From the NCBI GenBank assembly GCA_023957275.1, contig JAMLHF010000016.1, positions 1 through 64,000 on the forward strand: a stretch of 64,000 bases of DNA, given 5' to 3'. Positions within the stretch are counted from its first letter, which is position 1; each line of letters begins with the position of its first letter. Under the pieces are notes generated by a model. That model was not told the DNA's origin, made no database searches, and was given only the letters and a program-made list of their open reading frames with translations. The position numbers were made by a program, and so were the translations under genes. Shown here one piece after another: positions 46,794 through 56,234 of the stretch. This DNA comes from Lentimicrobium sp. (lineage in GTDB: Bacteria; Bacteroidota; Bacteroidia; Bacteroidales; Lentimicrobiaceae).

Positions 46794-49700
46794 ATGACAA
46801 AATCGATAGTCCGCGAACTGGAGCAGCGGGTACTGGTGCTCGATGGCGCCATGGGCACCATGATACAGCGTTACAAACTTGAAGAGCGGGACTTCCGCGG
46901 CGAACGCTTCCCTGATCACCCCTGCGACCTGAAGGGCAACAACGACCTGCTCTGCCTCACCCGGCCCGATATTATCCATGAAATCCACACCGCATACCTT
47001 GAGGCGGGTGCCGACATCATTGAAACCAACACCTTTAACGCCACCTCGGTTTCGATGGCTGACTACCGGATGGAGCCGCTGGTATATGAAATAAACAAAG
47101 CTGCCGCGGAGATCGCGCGGAAGGCTGCCGATGCCTTTACCCTCCGCAATCCTGACAAGCCCAGGTTTGTCGCCGGAGCCATGGGCCCCACCAACAAAAC
47201 GGCGTCCATGTCGCCCGACGTGAATGACCCCGGTTACCGGGCCGTGCATTACGACGACCTGGTGGAAGCCTACACCGGACAGGCCCTCGGGCTGATCGAC
47301 GGCGGGGTTGACCTGCTGCTGGTAGAAACCATTTTCGACACCCTGAATGCCAAAGCCGCCCTGTTTGCCATCAACGAACTGCTGCGCCGGCGCGGCATCC
47401 GCATGCCAGTGATGGTATCGGGCACCATTACCGATCTCAGCGGCCGCACACTCTCCGGACAAACGCTGGAAGCCTTTCTGAATTCCGTATCGCACATCGA
47501 TATGCTGAGCATAGGGTTCAACTGTTCCCTGGGGGCAGAACAGCTCCGTCCCTTTATTGAAGAATTGTCCGGGAAATCGCCTTTTTATGTAAGCGCCTAC
47601 CCCAATGCCGGCCTGCCGAATCAATTCGGTGAATATGACGAAACTCCGGCCGAGATGGCAGCACATGTAAAACCCATCATTGACGGCCGGGCGGTCAATA
47701 TCATCGGCGGCTGCTGCGGAACCACACCGGACCATATCCGCGAACTGAGCAGGCTTGCTTCACAGGCGAAGGTCAGAAAACGCCCCGTATTGCCCAAAAG
47801 CCTTAAACTAAGCGGGCTGGAGCCCCTGCAGGTGTTTGCAGGAAGCAATTTTATCAACATCGGAGAGCGCACCAATGTCTCCGGCTCGAAGAAATTCGCC
47901 CGCCTTATCCGCGAAGAGAAATATGACGAAGCGCTGGCCATTGCCCGGCAACAGGTCGAAAACGGCGCACAGGCCATCGACATCAATATGGACGATGCCC
48001 TGCTCGATGCCGAAAAAGCGATGGTGCGTTTTCTCCACCTTGCCATGGCCGAGCCGGAGATCGCGAAAGTACCGGTGATGCTGGACTCCTCGCGCTGGGA
48101 GGTGATAGAGGCCGGGCTGAAATGTGTTCAGGGTAAAGCCATCGTGAACTCCATCAGCATGAAAGAGGGAGAAGCGGTATTCAAAGAACATGCCCGCCTG
48201 GTGAGGGCTTATGGAGCCGCTGTGGTGGTGATGGCATTCGACGAGAAAGGGCAGGCCGCCTCCCTGGAAAGACGGATTGAAATCTGCCGCAGGGCTTATG
48301 ATATCCTGACCAATGAAGTCGGTTTCCCTGCCGAAGACATCATCTTTGACCCGAATATCCTCACAATAGCCACAGGCATTGAAGAGCACAACAACTATGC
48401 GCTTGACTTTCTGGAAGCCGTGAAGTGGATAAAGCAAAACCTGCCTGACGCGCGGGTAAGCGGGGGCATCAGCAACCTCTCGTTTTCGTTCAGGGGAAAT
48501 GAAAAGCTGCGCGAAGCCATGCATTCGGCATTTCTCTATCATGCCGTGAAAGCCGGACTCGACATGGGCATCGTAAACGCGGGAAATCTTCCGGTATATG
48601 ACGACATTGATCCTGCAGAACTTGAACTTATTGAGGATGTGCTTTTTAACCGGCGACCGGATGCCACGGAGCGCCTTACGGCTTATGCAGCCGGCATGGA
48701 TAAAACGGAAAAAAAAGAAGACAAAACGGAAAGCTGGCGCAGCCTGCCGCTGAACGAACGTCTCTCCTACGCCCTGGTGCACGGCATCGACAGTCACATT
48801 GCCGGAGATGTGGAGCTTGCCAGACAGGGTTATGACAAAGCCCTTGAAGTGATCGAAGGGCCCCTGATGGCCGGAATGAATATCGTGGGGGATTTATTTG
48901 GTTCGGGAAAGATGTTCCTGCCCCAGGTGGTGAAAAGTGCCCGGGTGATGAAAAAGGCCGTGGCTGTGCTTTTGCCTTATCTTGAAGCGGAAAAGACTGC
49001 CGGCGAGAACCGCTCTGCCGGCCGTGTGCTGATGGCCACTGTTAAAGGCGATGTGCATGACATCGGAAAGAACATCGTGGGCGTGGTGCTGGGCTGCAAC
49101 AATTATGAAGTGATCGACCTTGGGGTAATGGTGCCCGCCGCCAGAATTCTGGACGAGGCGCAGCGGCAGAAGGCGGACATCATCGGACTCAGCGGGCTGA
49201 TTACGCCCTCGCTTGAGGAAATGGCCCATGTTGCGCGGGAGCTGGAAAAATCAGGCTTTACCACACCCCTGCTGATCGGCGGGGCCACCACCAGCGAAAT
49301 GCACACAGCGGTGAAAATAGCTCCTGAATATTCCCATCCGGTGGTGCATGTAAGGGATGCAAGCCGGGCAACCTCGGTGGTGGCAAGCCTGCTTTCGTCA
49401 GATCAGCAACCCGCTTTCGTCCGGTCGCTGAATGAACGCTACAGCAACCTAAGAGCCAAACATCTCAATACAAAAGCAGGGGTCACCTATATTTCCCTCG
49501 AAGCAGCCAGAAACAACCGTTTTAATCCCGGATGGGAAGGTTATCAGCCACCCGTTCCTGCCAAAACGGGCGTAACCCGCTTTTCCGGATGGCCTTTGGA
49601 AGAAATCAGCCGATACATTGACTGGACTTACTTCTTTTATGCCTGGAAAATCGGCGCTAAATTCCCCGAAATTTTTGATGATCCCGAAAAAGGTAAAGAA

Positions 49701-50456
49701 GCGCGCAAACTTTATGATGACGCACAGGTAATTCTCCGGCGGATGATTGATGAAAAGATGGTTCAGGCCGATGGGATTATCGGCATCTTTCCGGCCCGTT
49801 CGCATGATGAAAGCATTGAAATTTATGATGCAGACACGGGCAGGACATTAGAAACCTTTCACTTCCTCAGGAACCAGGAAGAGAAGGAAGCGGGCAGGCC
49901 AAACCTCTGCCTTTCAGACTTTGTGGCACCTGCCGGTAGCGGAATCCGTGATTATACAGGATTCTTCGCCGTAACGGCAGGACTGGGTGTGGAGAAACAC
50001 GCCCAACGGTTTACCGATGAAAATGACGATTACAATGCGATCATGGTCAAGATACTGGCCGACCGCCTGGCCGAAGCATTCGCCGAGGTGCTGCATCTTT
50101 ATGTCCGGAAGGAATACTGGGGATATGCCCCTGATGAAAATATGGCCCTGCCGGATATCCTGGCAGAAAAATACCAGGGAACCAGGCCCGCTCCGGGATA
50201 TCCCGCCTGCCCCGAGCACAGCGAAAAGCGCAGGATTTTCGATCTGTTAAAGGCGGAAGAGTCAGGAATTCATCTTACGGAAAACTATGCCATGATGCCT
50301 GTGGCTTCGGTATGCGGATACTATTTTTCGCATCCCGGATCGCAATACTTCAATGCCGGCAGGATCAGCAGGGATCAGATCGAAGCCTATGCATCGCGCA
50401 AAGGCCTGTCACCAGCGGAAACCGAAAAACTGCTGGCCCAGAACCTGAATTACTGA
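46794..50456 (+). CDS. metH: cobalamin-dependent methionine synthase
   Basis: 1220 residues, full length. Domains in order: homocysteine-binding barrel (about 5-325; zinc ligands C244, C307, C308 in GFNCSLG and GGCCGTTP), pterin-binding barrel (about 345-640, [14 protein letters not shown]), cap and cobalamin-binding domain (about 660-900; His755 in GDVHDIGKN is the lower cobalt ligand), and the SAM-dependent activation domain (about 920-1220). It transfers a methyl group from 5-methyl-tetrahydrofolate to homocysteine. A SAM riboswitch precedes it. metF follows after 153 bases and supplies methyl-tetrahydrofolate. No frame defects. Confidence 0.97.
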   Translation: MTKSIVRELEQRVLVLDGAMGTMIQRYKLEERDFRGERFPDHPCDLKGNNDLLCLTRPDIIHEIHTAYLEAGADIIETNTFNATSVSMADYRMEPLVYEINKAAAEIARKAADAFTLRNPDKPRFVAGAMGPTNKTASMSPDVNDPGYRAVHYDDLVEAYTGQALGLIDGGVDLLLVETIFDTLNAKAALFAINELLRRRGIRMPVMVSGTITDLSGRTLSGQTLEAFLNSVSHIDMLSIGFNCSLGAEQLRPFIEELSGKSPFYVSAYPNAGLPNQFGEYDETPAEMAAHVKPIIDGRAVNIIGGCCGTTPDHIRELSRLASQAKVRKRPVLPKSLKLSGLEPLQVFAGSNFINIGERTNVSGSKKFARLIREEKYDEALAIARQQVENGAQAIDINMDDALLDAEKAMVRFLHLAMAEPEIAKVPVMLDSSRWEVIEAGLKCVQGKAIVNSISMKEGEAVFKEHARLVRAYGAAVVVMAFDEKGQAASLERRIEICRRAYDILTNEVGFPAEDIIFDPNILTIATGIEEHNNYALDFLEAVKWIKQNLPDARVSGGISNLSFSFRGNEKLREAMHSAFLYHAVKAGLDMGIVNAGNLPVYDDIDPAELELIEDVLFNRRPDATERLTAYAAGMDKTEKKEDKTESWRSLPLNERLSYALVHGIDSHIAGDVELARQGYDKALEVIEGPLMAGMNIVGDLFGSGKMFLPQVVKSARVMKKAVAVLLPYLEAEKTAGENRSAGRVLMATVKGDVHDIGKNIVGVVLGCNNYEVIDLGVMVPAARILDEAQRQKADIIGLSGLITPSLEEMAHVARELEKSGFTTPLLIGGATTSEMHTAVKIAPEYSHPVVHVRDASRATSVVASLLSSDQQPAFVRSLNERYSNLRAKHLNTKAGVTYISLEAARNNRFNPGWEGYQPPVPAKTGVTRFSGWPLEEISRYIDWTYFFYAWKIGAKFPEIFDDPEKGKEARKLYDDAQVILRRMIDEKMVQADGIIGIFPARSHDESIEIYDADTGRTLETFHFLRNQEEKEAGRPNLCLSDFVAPAGSGIRDYTGFFAVTAGLGVEKHAQRFTDENDDYNAIMVKILADRLAEAFAEVLHLYVRKEYWGYAPDENMALPDILAEKYQGTRPAPGYPACPEHSEKRRIFDLLKAEESGIHLTENYAMMPVASVCGYYFSHPGSQYFNAGRISRDQIEAYASRKGLSPAETEKLLAQNLNY

Positions 50457-50584
50457 AGACTTTAACATCGCTGATTCAGGGGATAAACAGGGAAACAAAC
50501 CCAGGGAGTAAAAACCACTGCAGATCAACCATTTGAGTTTATCTGATTAACAGCTCAGACTTACGGACACGAACTTAAAACCGC

Positions 50585-50603
50585 GTCATCCATCAAAGAT
50601 GAC
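50585..50603 (+). repeat. short inverted repeat just upstream of metF
   Basis: GTCATC-CATCAAA-GATGAC, 6 perfect pairs, ends 6 bases before the metF ATG. It could hide or expose the start or act as a protein-binding dyad. Confidence 0.35.
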
Positions 50604-50609
50604 AAAACA

Positions 50610-51566
50610 ATGAAAATTACCGAACATATTGCAAACCGCCGGGGCAAAACGCTATTCAGTTTCGAACTGCTGCCCCCGCTTAAAGGTGAAAACTTCGAAG
50701 GTATCAGTCAGGCAATCGATCCGCTGGTAGAATTCAATCCCGTGGCGGTAGATGTTACCTATCACCGCGAGGAGATTGTTTACAAGGAGCGGCCCGACGG
50801 CCTGATCGAAAAAAGGACCATAAGGAAACGCCCCGGTACCGTAGGAATCTCTGCCGCCATAAAATTCAAGTACAATATTGATGTGGTGCCCCACCTGATA
50901 TGCGGTGGCTTTACCCGGGAGGAAACCGAGAACGCTTTGATAGACCTGTATTTCCTGGGCATCGACAATGTGTTGCTTGTGCGTGGCGACAACCCGGCCG
51001 GCGAAAAAGTTTTCCGGGCCGAACCCGGCGGCAATTTTTACGCCCTCCAACTGGTAAAACAAGCGGTAAATATGAACCGGGGCATCTACCTCGAAGAGGA
51101 AATCATCAATGCGAATCCCACGAACTTCTGCATCGGGGTGGCGGGTTACCCGGAGAAACATGCCGAATCGCCGAATATGGCTGCCGATATTGTTCATCTG
51201 AAAGAGAAGGTGGACGCCGGCGCCGATTACATCGTTACGCAGATGTTTTTCGACAATGCGGATTTTTTCCGGTTCGAAAAGGCATGCCGTGAAGCCGGCA
51301 TCACGGTGCCGATAATTCCGGGGATTAAACCACTCTCCCTGAAATCGCAGCTTTCAGCCCTTCCCAGGACCTTCTCCATCGACCTGCCGGAAGCCCTGGT
51401 CCGGGAGGCTGAAAAATGCGTCAGCAATCAGCAGGTCAGGCAGCTTGGGGTAGAATGGGCCATCAGCCAGAGCCGCGAACTGATCCGGCATGGGGTACCG
51501 GTACTGCATTTTTATTCAATGGGAAAAAGCGACAATATCCGCGCGATCGCAAAGGAGGTCTTTTAG
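50610..51566 (+). CDS. metF: methylenetetrahydrofolate reductase
   Basis: 318 residues, the normal length of bacterial MetF, a (beta/alpha)8 flavoprotein. It starts FSFELLPPLKGENFEG, has a conserved DVTYHREE segment, LVRGDNPAG, the FCIGVAGYPEKH motif and DAGADYIVTQMFFD. It reduces methylene-tetrahydrofolate to methyl-tetrahydrofolate, the methyl donor for MetH, which is immediately upstream on the same strand. Probably cotranscribed with metH and hence also under SAM control; the 153-base gap contains a short inverted repeat. Confidence 0.96.
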   Translation: MKITEHIANRRGKTLFSFELLPPLKGENFEGISQAIDPLVEFNPVAVDVTYHREEIVYKERPDGLIEKRTIRKRPGTVGISAAIKFKYNIDVVPHLICGGFTREETENALIDLYFLGIDNVLLVRGDNPAGEKVFRAEPGGNFYALQLVKQAVNMNRGIYLEEEIINANPTNFCIGVAGYPEKHAESPNMAADIVHLKEKVDAGADYIVTQMFFDNADFFRFEKACREAGITVPIIPGIKPLSLKSQLSALPRTFSIDLPEALVREAEKCVSNQQVRQLGVEWAISQSRELIRHGVPVLHFYSMGKSDNIRAIAKEVF

Positions 51567-51769
51567 TTGAAATACCTCATACATCTGATATTTCTGAACC
51601 AATCAGTATCTTTATAATGCTGAAACGAAGTCCCTATCAGCAGCTGAGCCGCTATACAAGACTTTCCCGGAACCGGAGAAACAAGGCTCCTCTATGAACG
51701 AAAATAGACTCTCTGAAGAGGTTATTAATTTCTGTCAGCAGGTTCAATCAGCAAACTGCCAATAACCAA

Positions 51770-51988
51770 TTATTCTTTAATAAGCTCACTGCGATACTCA
51801 AGAATATCTCCGGGTTGACAGTCTAACTCCCTGCATATTGATTCAAGGGTTGAAAACCTCACTGCGCGGCTCTTACCCTGTTTTAAAATTGAAAGGTTAA
51901 CGATGGAAATACCGAGCCGTTCTGACAGTTCAGTCAGTGTCATCTTCCGCCTTGCCAGCATAACATCAAGATTAACAATTATCGGCAT
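51770..51988 (-). CDS. small XRE-type HTH regulator
   Basis: 72 residues, essentially only a Cro/C1-type HTH (ARRKMTLTELSERLGISIVN then LSILKQGKSRAVRFSTLE). It belongs to the small YozG-like XRE group often paired with short membrane proteins. It ends a two-gene operon whose promoter overlaps an inverted repeat (52560-52591), so autoregulation is likely. No DNA-binding target is known. Confidence 0.88.
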   Translation of the reverse strand: MPIIVNLDVMLARRKMTLTELSERLGISIVNLSILKQGKSRAVRFSTLESICRELDCQPGDILEYRSELIKE

Positions 51989-51997
51989 ATCAATATG

Positions 51998-52513
51998 TTA
52001 AATAATCAGAGATTTTTCAAATTCCGTCATAAACCGATGATAATTCCGCTCATTCTTTCCCCAGTCATACAGCTGGAAAAAGCAAACCGAGTTGAATTCA
52101 AATTCTGAGTTGCTGCCCAGACTCCTGACTGTTATATAGATATTTTCACCCCATGACACAAAAGTGGTCCTGGTGATTGCAAAAATCAGCCCTTCTTCCC
52201 GGTCTTTTTCCAGCACGCTGAAACCGGCCTGTTCCGCTACTTCGGCCAACTTATCAATCAGTATATCAGCCGGAATATCTGACTTAACTATAAAACGCTC
52301 ACCTGTTGATAAAAAATTCATTTCGCTGGTATAATATGATTTCATCGAAACCAACCTGCGCAGTATCAGGTGAAGCATAAAAACTGCAGCGATCATAATT
52401 GCTGTTCCCAGTAGAACCGGATGGATGGGTTTGCCTGAAAAAATAATTGCAATTGCAATAAGGAACAGGAAAAACAGCAATCCCTTCAGATAAACTTTTA
52501 AACTGGTTTTCAT
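51998..52513 (-). CDS. two-helix membrane protein partner of XRE regulator
   Basis: 171 residues with two hydrophobic helices at the N-terminus (about 10-27 and 34-52), then a soluble domain of about 115 residues (GFSVLEKDREEGLIFAITR, NIYITVRSLGSNSEFEFNSV). No family recognised. It precedes the XRE gene by 9 bases on the same strand, so both share a transcript. The arrangement resembles other membrane-sensor/XRE pairs in Bacteroidota, but a sensing role is inference. Confidence 0.7.
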   Translation of the reverse strand: MKTSLKVYLKGLLFFLFLIAIAIIFSGKPIHPVLLGTAIMIAAVFMLHLILRRLVSMKSYYTSEMNFLSTGERFIVKSDIPADILIDKLAEVAEQAGFSVLEKDREEGLIFAITRTTFVSWGENIYITVRSLGSNSEFEFNSVCFFQLYDWGKNERNYHRFMTEFEKSLII

Positions 52514-52540
52514 AAACGGTATATTAAATTTTCACCAGTA

Positions 52541-52548
52541 CAAAAATA
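52541..52548 (-). promoter_or_regulatory. -7 box of the membrane protein/XRE operon
   Basis: Minus strand TATTTTTG, matching TAnnTTTG, 28 bases before the ATG at 52513, with a TTG element about 19 bases further upstream that lies inside the inverted repeat. Confidence 0.55.
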
Positions 52549-52559
52549 ATACAATATTA

Positions 52560-52591
52560 ATCATAAACAATAATTTTTTAATGTTTATCAT
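52560..52591. promoter_or_regulatory. inverted repeat overlapping the operon's -33 region, candidate operator
   Basis: Arms ATCATAAACA and TGTTTATCAT (9 of 10 complementary) are spaced by 12 bases. They cover the -33 area of the operon promoter, a classical place for a repressor such as the operon's own XRE protein. Confidence 0.5.
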
Positions 52592-52685
52592 TAATTATTT
52601 AATGAATTTATTAAAATATAGGATTATCCAAAAAGAATTCCAGTTTGTCAGGCTTTGATTATCTGGAATTCCAACGCAATGCAGG

Positions 52686-53756
52686 TTAAACAGGACGCTT
52701 TAAAAGGTTCACACTTTCCTGCAGCGCTCCGCTGAGCAGTTTAACCAGGCTTTCCTCCAGCCGCAGCTTACCCAGGCTTTTGCCGATAAAAATCAACCGG
52801 CTGGCCCGCTCCTCAGCTTCATTCCACGGCTCCCCGGCCGAGATCATGATATGGTCTCGCACTGACTGCACCACAACCTTCTGAGGCACTTTGTCGAAAC
52901 TTACAATGCCTTTGATGCGGTATATGCCGGCGCCGTAGTATTCTACCAGGTGATCGAGCCAGAAATTAAACTGATGGGGATCGAAATTGCGGGTGAAAGT
53001 GTAACTGTGCGATTCAATATCATGCAGTGCAGGACGCTGATCTTTCTGCACCAGGGCAAAACCTGCGGGTTTCATCACCCCGGATGAAAGCCGTAGTTTT
53101 CCAACATTGATGCTGAAGTCCTCGATCACTTTCGGCGCGTAGGTGTATGTATCAAGCAGGCTGAAACCGTTGACGCTTCCGAAACTTGAATGAACCAATT
53201 CTGCAAAGGGATTGAACGACTTTACCAGCTCAGCGGCGCCGGCCAGCTCCGCTTCAGTAACCAGATCCGTTTTATTCAGCACAACTATATCCGCGTAGCT
53301 GATCTGCTTGGCAGCCATGGCTGTATCGGCAGCAATGGGCCCGATATTCCTGGCATCCACCAGACACACCACGCTGTCGATGCGGTAAAACATTTCAATC
53401 TGCTCCGACGACATGAACGCCTGCACTACCGTGGATGGATCGGCAATACCGGTGGTTTCCACAACCAGGTGCGTCAGTTTGTGCCGGATATTGAGCAGAT
53501 CAAACAGCAGCTCAGCCAGTTCGCCGTTGAGCGTACAACAGATGCATCCGTTCGACATTTCATAGATATTGTCGCTTTCCACACCCACAATCAGATCGTT
53601 GTCGATCGGAATCTCCCCGAATTCATTTTCAATGACCGCGAATTTATGCTGCGGGTAGTTTTTAATCAGGTTGTTCAGCAGGGTGGTTTTCCCGGCTCCG
53701 AGAAATCCGGTCAGTATGGTTACCGGCAGCCGGTCGTCATCCATGTAGTCTTCCAT
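52686..53756 (-). CDS. COG0523/CobW-family GTP-binding metallochaperone
   Basis: About 356 residues from the ATG at 53756 (the frame is open from a TTG at 53780, but a -7 box at 53777-53785 excludes it). N-terminal G domain: Walker A GFLGAGKTT, the COG0523 hallmark metal motif GCICC (CxCC), and NKTD for guanine binding. The C-terminal CobW_C domain begins near RLSSGVMKPAG and ends in a His-containing segment. These proteins handle zinc, cobalt or other metals for a client enzyme. No zinc-limitation gene or cobalamin synthesis gene is adjacent, so the metal and client are not evident. Confidence 0.92.
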   Translation of the reverse strand: MEDYMDDDRLPVTILTGFLGAGKTTLLNNLIKNYPQHKFAVIENEFGEIPIDNDLIVGVESDNIYEMSNGCICCTLNGELAELLFDLLNIRHKLTHLVVETTGIADPSTVVQAFMSSEQIEMFYRIDSVVCLVDARNIGPIAADTAMAAKQISYADIVVLNKTDLVTEAELAGAAELVKSFNPFAELVHSSFGSVNGFSLLDTYTYAPKVIEDFSINVGKLRLSSGVMKPAGFALVQKDQRPALHDIESHSYTFTRNFDPHQFNFWLDHLVEYYGAGIYRIKGIVSFDKVPQKVVVQSVRDHIMISAGEPWNEAEERASRLIFIGKSLGKLRLEESLVKLLSGALQESVNLLKRPV

Positions 53757-53776
53757 CAGGGTTAAATTTGGCCTGC

Positions 53777-53785
53777 GCAAAGGTA
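53777..53785 (-). promoter_or_regulatory. -7 box of the COG0523 GTPase gene
   Basis: Minus strand TACCTTTGC, a perfect box, giving a short leader to the ATG at 53756. Confidence 0.65.
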
Positions 53786-53942
53786 ATCATTTGCCATGCT
53801 TAAACACCCGTGGCAGACCCGCGAAAGATGTCAGGATGGATTGATCAGATATTCGGCCATTTTCGTGTAATATGTTGCAAAACATTCTGAAACCATGACA
53901 GAAAGCATTAAATTTAATCCTGATTTCTAAAACCAAACGATC

Positions 53943-54392
53943 ATGCTCAATCAATTAATCAACCTGGTGAAGGAAAATGCCGGGGATGCCATTATCAATA
54001 ATCCCTCCATTCCCAACGAGCGTAATAACGAAGCCATTCAGACGGCCGCAAGATCATTGTTCAACAGCCTTCAGGGCCAGGCAAAGGGAGGCAACCTCAA
54101 TGCCGTGCTTGATATGTTCAAAGGAAACGAAAATGCTTCCTCCAATCCGATGGTAAACAATATCAGTTCGGGTGTCGCCGGTGACCTGATGAAGAAATTC
54201 GGCCTCGACAATGCCGCGGCAGCCAGCATCGTAAACCAGTTGATTCCTGCCGTGATGGACAAACTGAAAAACAAAACCAATGATCCCAATGACAACAGCA
54301 TCAATCTGGATCAGATCGTTGGCGCACTTTCCGGAAAGAAAGGCGGCGGACTGCTGGGATCACTGGCCGGCATGCTTTTCAAAAGAAAATAG
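53943..54392 (+). CDS. DUF937-like (YidB-type) protein
   Basis: 149 residues, no signal peptide. Helical, rich in N, A, G and L, with NAAAASIVNQLIPAVMDKLK and ending GGLLGSLAGMLFKRK, a glycine-rich pattern typical of the DUF937/YidB family. Function is unknown. It stands alone between divergent and convergent neighbours. Confidence 0.75.
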   Translation: MLNQLINLVKENAGDAIINNPSIPNERNNEAIQTAARSLFNSLQGQAKGGNLNAVLDMFKGNENASSNPMVNNISSGVAGDLMKKFGLDNAAAASIVNQLIPAVMDKLKNKTNDPNDNSINLDQIVGALSGKKGGGLLGSLAGMLFKRK

Positions 54393-54498
54393 AACCTTGG
54401 ACAATAACCTGGAACAGCCTGCTCACTGCAGGCTTGCGGGGTTTACACTTACCGGCAGGAAAAACCACAACATCAGCGGCCTTATCAGCCGGCATTTA

Positions 54499-56187
54499 TT
54501 AATAGCCGGCCGCCTGCCCGTCCTTTCTTGACTCGGAAGCCCCGTAATAAACTTTTTTCACCGGGTCGGCCATGATCGCCTGATAACCGCCGAAGTCGCC
54601 ATACGACCACCCGGCTTTATGCCCCATCTGCATCAGTTCGCGGATGGTTTGATAGCCGAACCCGCTTTCAAGCAGAATTTCGCCCCGGCCGGCCTTTTGC
54701 AACCCGGTCGGATCCGAAGATCCGGCATGGCTGATCCTGGGGGCATCGCCCGCTTCCTGCAGGTTCATCCCGAAATCCACCAGGTTCATAACGATCTGTA
54801 CATGTCCCATAGGCTGGAAATCTCCGCCCATCACGCCGAAACTTACATACGGCCTGCCATCTTTGGTGATAAAGCAGGGGATAATGGTGTGAAACGGCCG
54901 CTTGCCCGGCGCGTAAACGTTCGGATGTCCCTCTTCCAGACTGAAAAGCTCTCCCCTGTCCTGCAGCATAAAACCAAGGCCGGGCGGCACCATACCCGAT
55001 CCCAGCCCCCGGTAATTGCTCTGTATCAGCGAAATCATATTGCCATCACGGTCAGCCACGGTCAGGTAGATGGTACCGCCTTCCATAGGCTCGCCTGCCT
55101 CAAAATCTCCGGCCCTTGATTCATCAATCAACGCCCTCCGGCCGGCCGCATATTTTTCGGAGATCAACTCCTCAACCGGAACACGGGCAAAATCCATATC
55201 GGCATAATACCTGGCACGGTCTTCAAACACGAGTTTTTTCGCTTCCGTAAAAAGATGGATATGCCTGGCCGATCCGAAAGGAATCTGCGAAAAATCGTAT
55301 CCTTCGAGGATATTCAACATCTGAAGTGCCGCGATGCCCTGACCGGAAGGGGGAAGCTCCCACACATCGTATCCCCGGTAATTCACCGAAACAGGATCCA
55401 CCCACCCGGAACGGTGTGACGCCAGGTCTTCGCGCGAAAGAAATCCGCCCTGACTCTTTATAAAATCAGCGATCACCCCGGCAATTTCCCCTTTGTAGAA
55501 AGCATCCCGTCCTCCCTCTATCAGTTTGCGGTAGGTAGCGGCCAGGGCCGGATTCCTGAATATATCCCCCTTTCCGGGAACGGTTTTTCCGTCAAGTGTA
55601 TAGGTTTGCATTACATTCGGGAAGCGGCTTCCCAGCGAGGGGACCGAACGGCCCAGATACCAGGCCACGAGTTCCGTCACCGGAAATCCTTTTTCCGCAT
55701 ACTCAACCGAGGGCATCAGAATATCCTGCACCGGCAGCTTTCCGAAGCGCTCATGCAGCTCAAACCAGCCGTCGACACACCCGGGAACGCTTACCGGCAG
55801 CGGCCCGTACGACGGAATTCTACTGACATTCAAGCTTTTGAGATGTTCAAGGGTAAGTCCCTGCGGGGAACGGCCGGAAGCATTCAGGCCGTAGAGCCTG
55901 CCACTTTTGGCATCCCACACGATGGCAAACAGGTCGCCACCAATCCCGCAGCCGGTGGGCTCCATCAGCCCCAGCGCCGCATTGGCGGCAATGGCCGCAT
56001 CCACCGCCGTTCCACCCTTTTTCAGGATGTCTATCCCGATCTGGGTTGCTAACGGATGACTGGTGGCCACCATACCCTGCTGTCCAATGACTTCGGAACG
56101 GGTCGCGAAGGTTTTGCCGGTTATCCGGTCCTGCGCGGAAACACAGGTTGCAAGTATTGTTGTTAAAAGCAAAAAAAATATCTTCAT
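54499..56187 (-). CDS. ggt: gamma-glutamyltransferase
   Basis: 562 residues with a signal peptide (1-18, ending VSAQ). The proenzyme is cut before Thr372 (EGGTIYLTV), which becomes the nucleophile of the small subunit. Other hallmarks are GTAVDAAIAAN, GCGIGGDLFAIV, HLFTEAKKLVFEDRARYY and GVMGGDFQPMGH. It removes the gamma-glutamyl group from glutathione and related compounds in the periplasm. It is followed on the same strand by a helicase gene upstream at 56235, but the two are unlikely to be functionally linked. Confidence 0.95.
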   Translation of the reverse strand: MKIFFLLLTTILATCVSAQDRITGKTFATRSEVIGQQGMVATSHPLATQIGIDILKKGGTAVDAAIAANAALGLMEPTGCGIGGDLFAIVWDAKSGRLYGLNASGRSPQGLTLEHLKSLNVSRIPSYGPLPVSVPGCVDGWFELHERFGKLPVQDILMPSVEYAEKGFPVTELVAWYLGRSVPSLGSRFPNVMQTYTLDGKTVPGKGDIFRNPALAATYRKLIEGGRDAFYKGEIAGVIADFIKSQGGFLSREDLASHRSGWVDPVSVNYRGYDVWELPPSGQGIAALQMLNILEGYDFSQIPFGSARHIHLFTEAKKLVFEDRARYYADMDFARVPVEELISEKYAAGRRALIDESRAGDFEAGEPMEGGTIYLTVADRDGNMISLIQSNYRGLGSGMVPPGLGFMLQDRGELFSLEEGHPNVYAPGKRPFHTIIPCFITKDGRPYVSFGVMGGDFQPMGHVQIVMNLVDFGMNLQEAGDAPRISHAGSSDPTGLQKAGRGEILLESGFGYQTIRELMQMGHKAGWSYGDFGGYQAIMADPVKKVYYGASESRKDGQAAGY

Positions 56188-56234
56188 TGGTTCTGTTTTT
56201 TAAGTTTTATACTTCACTACCTCTGATACCGGCT

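Noticed and set aside
46731..48797. Two long minus-strand frames opposite metH
   Set aside because: metH is complete and unbroken on the plus strand; G+C-rich third positions create antisense open frames.
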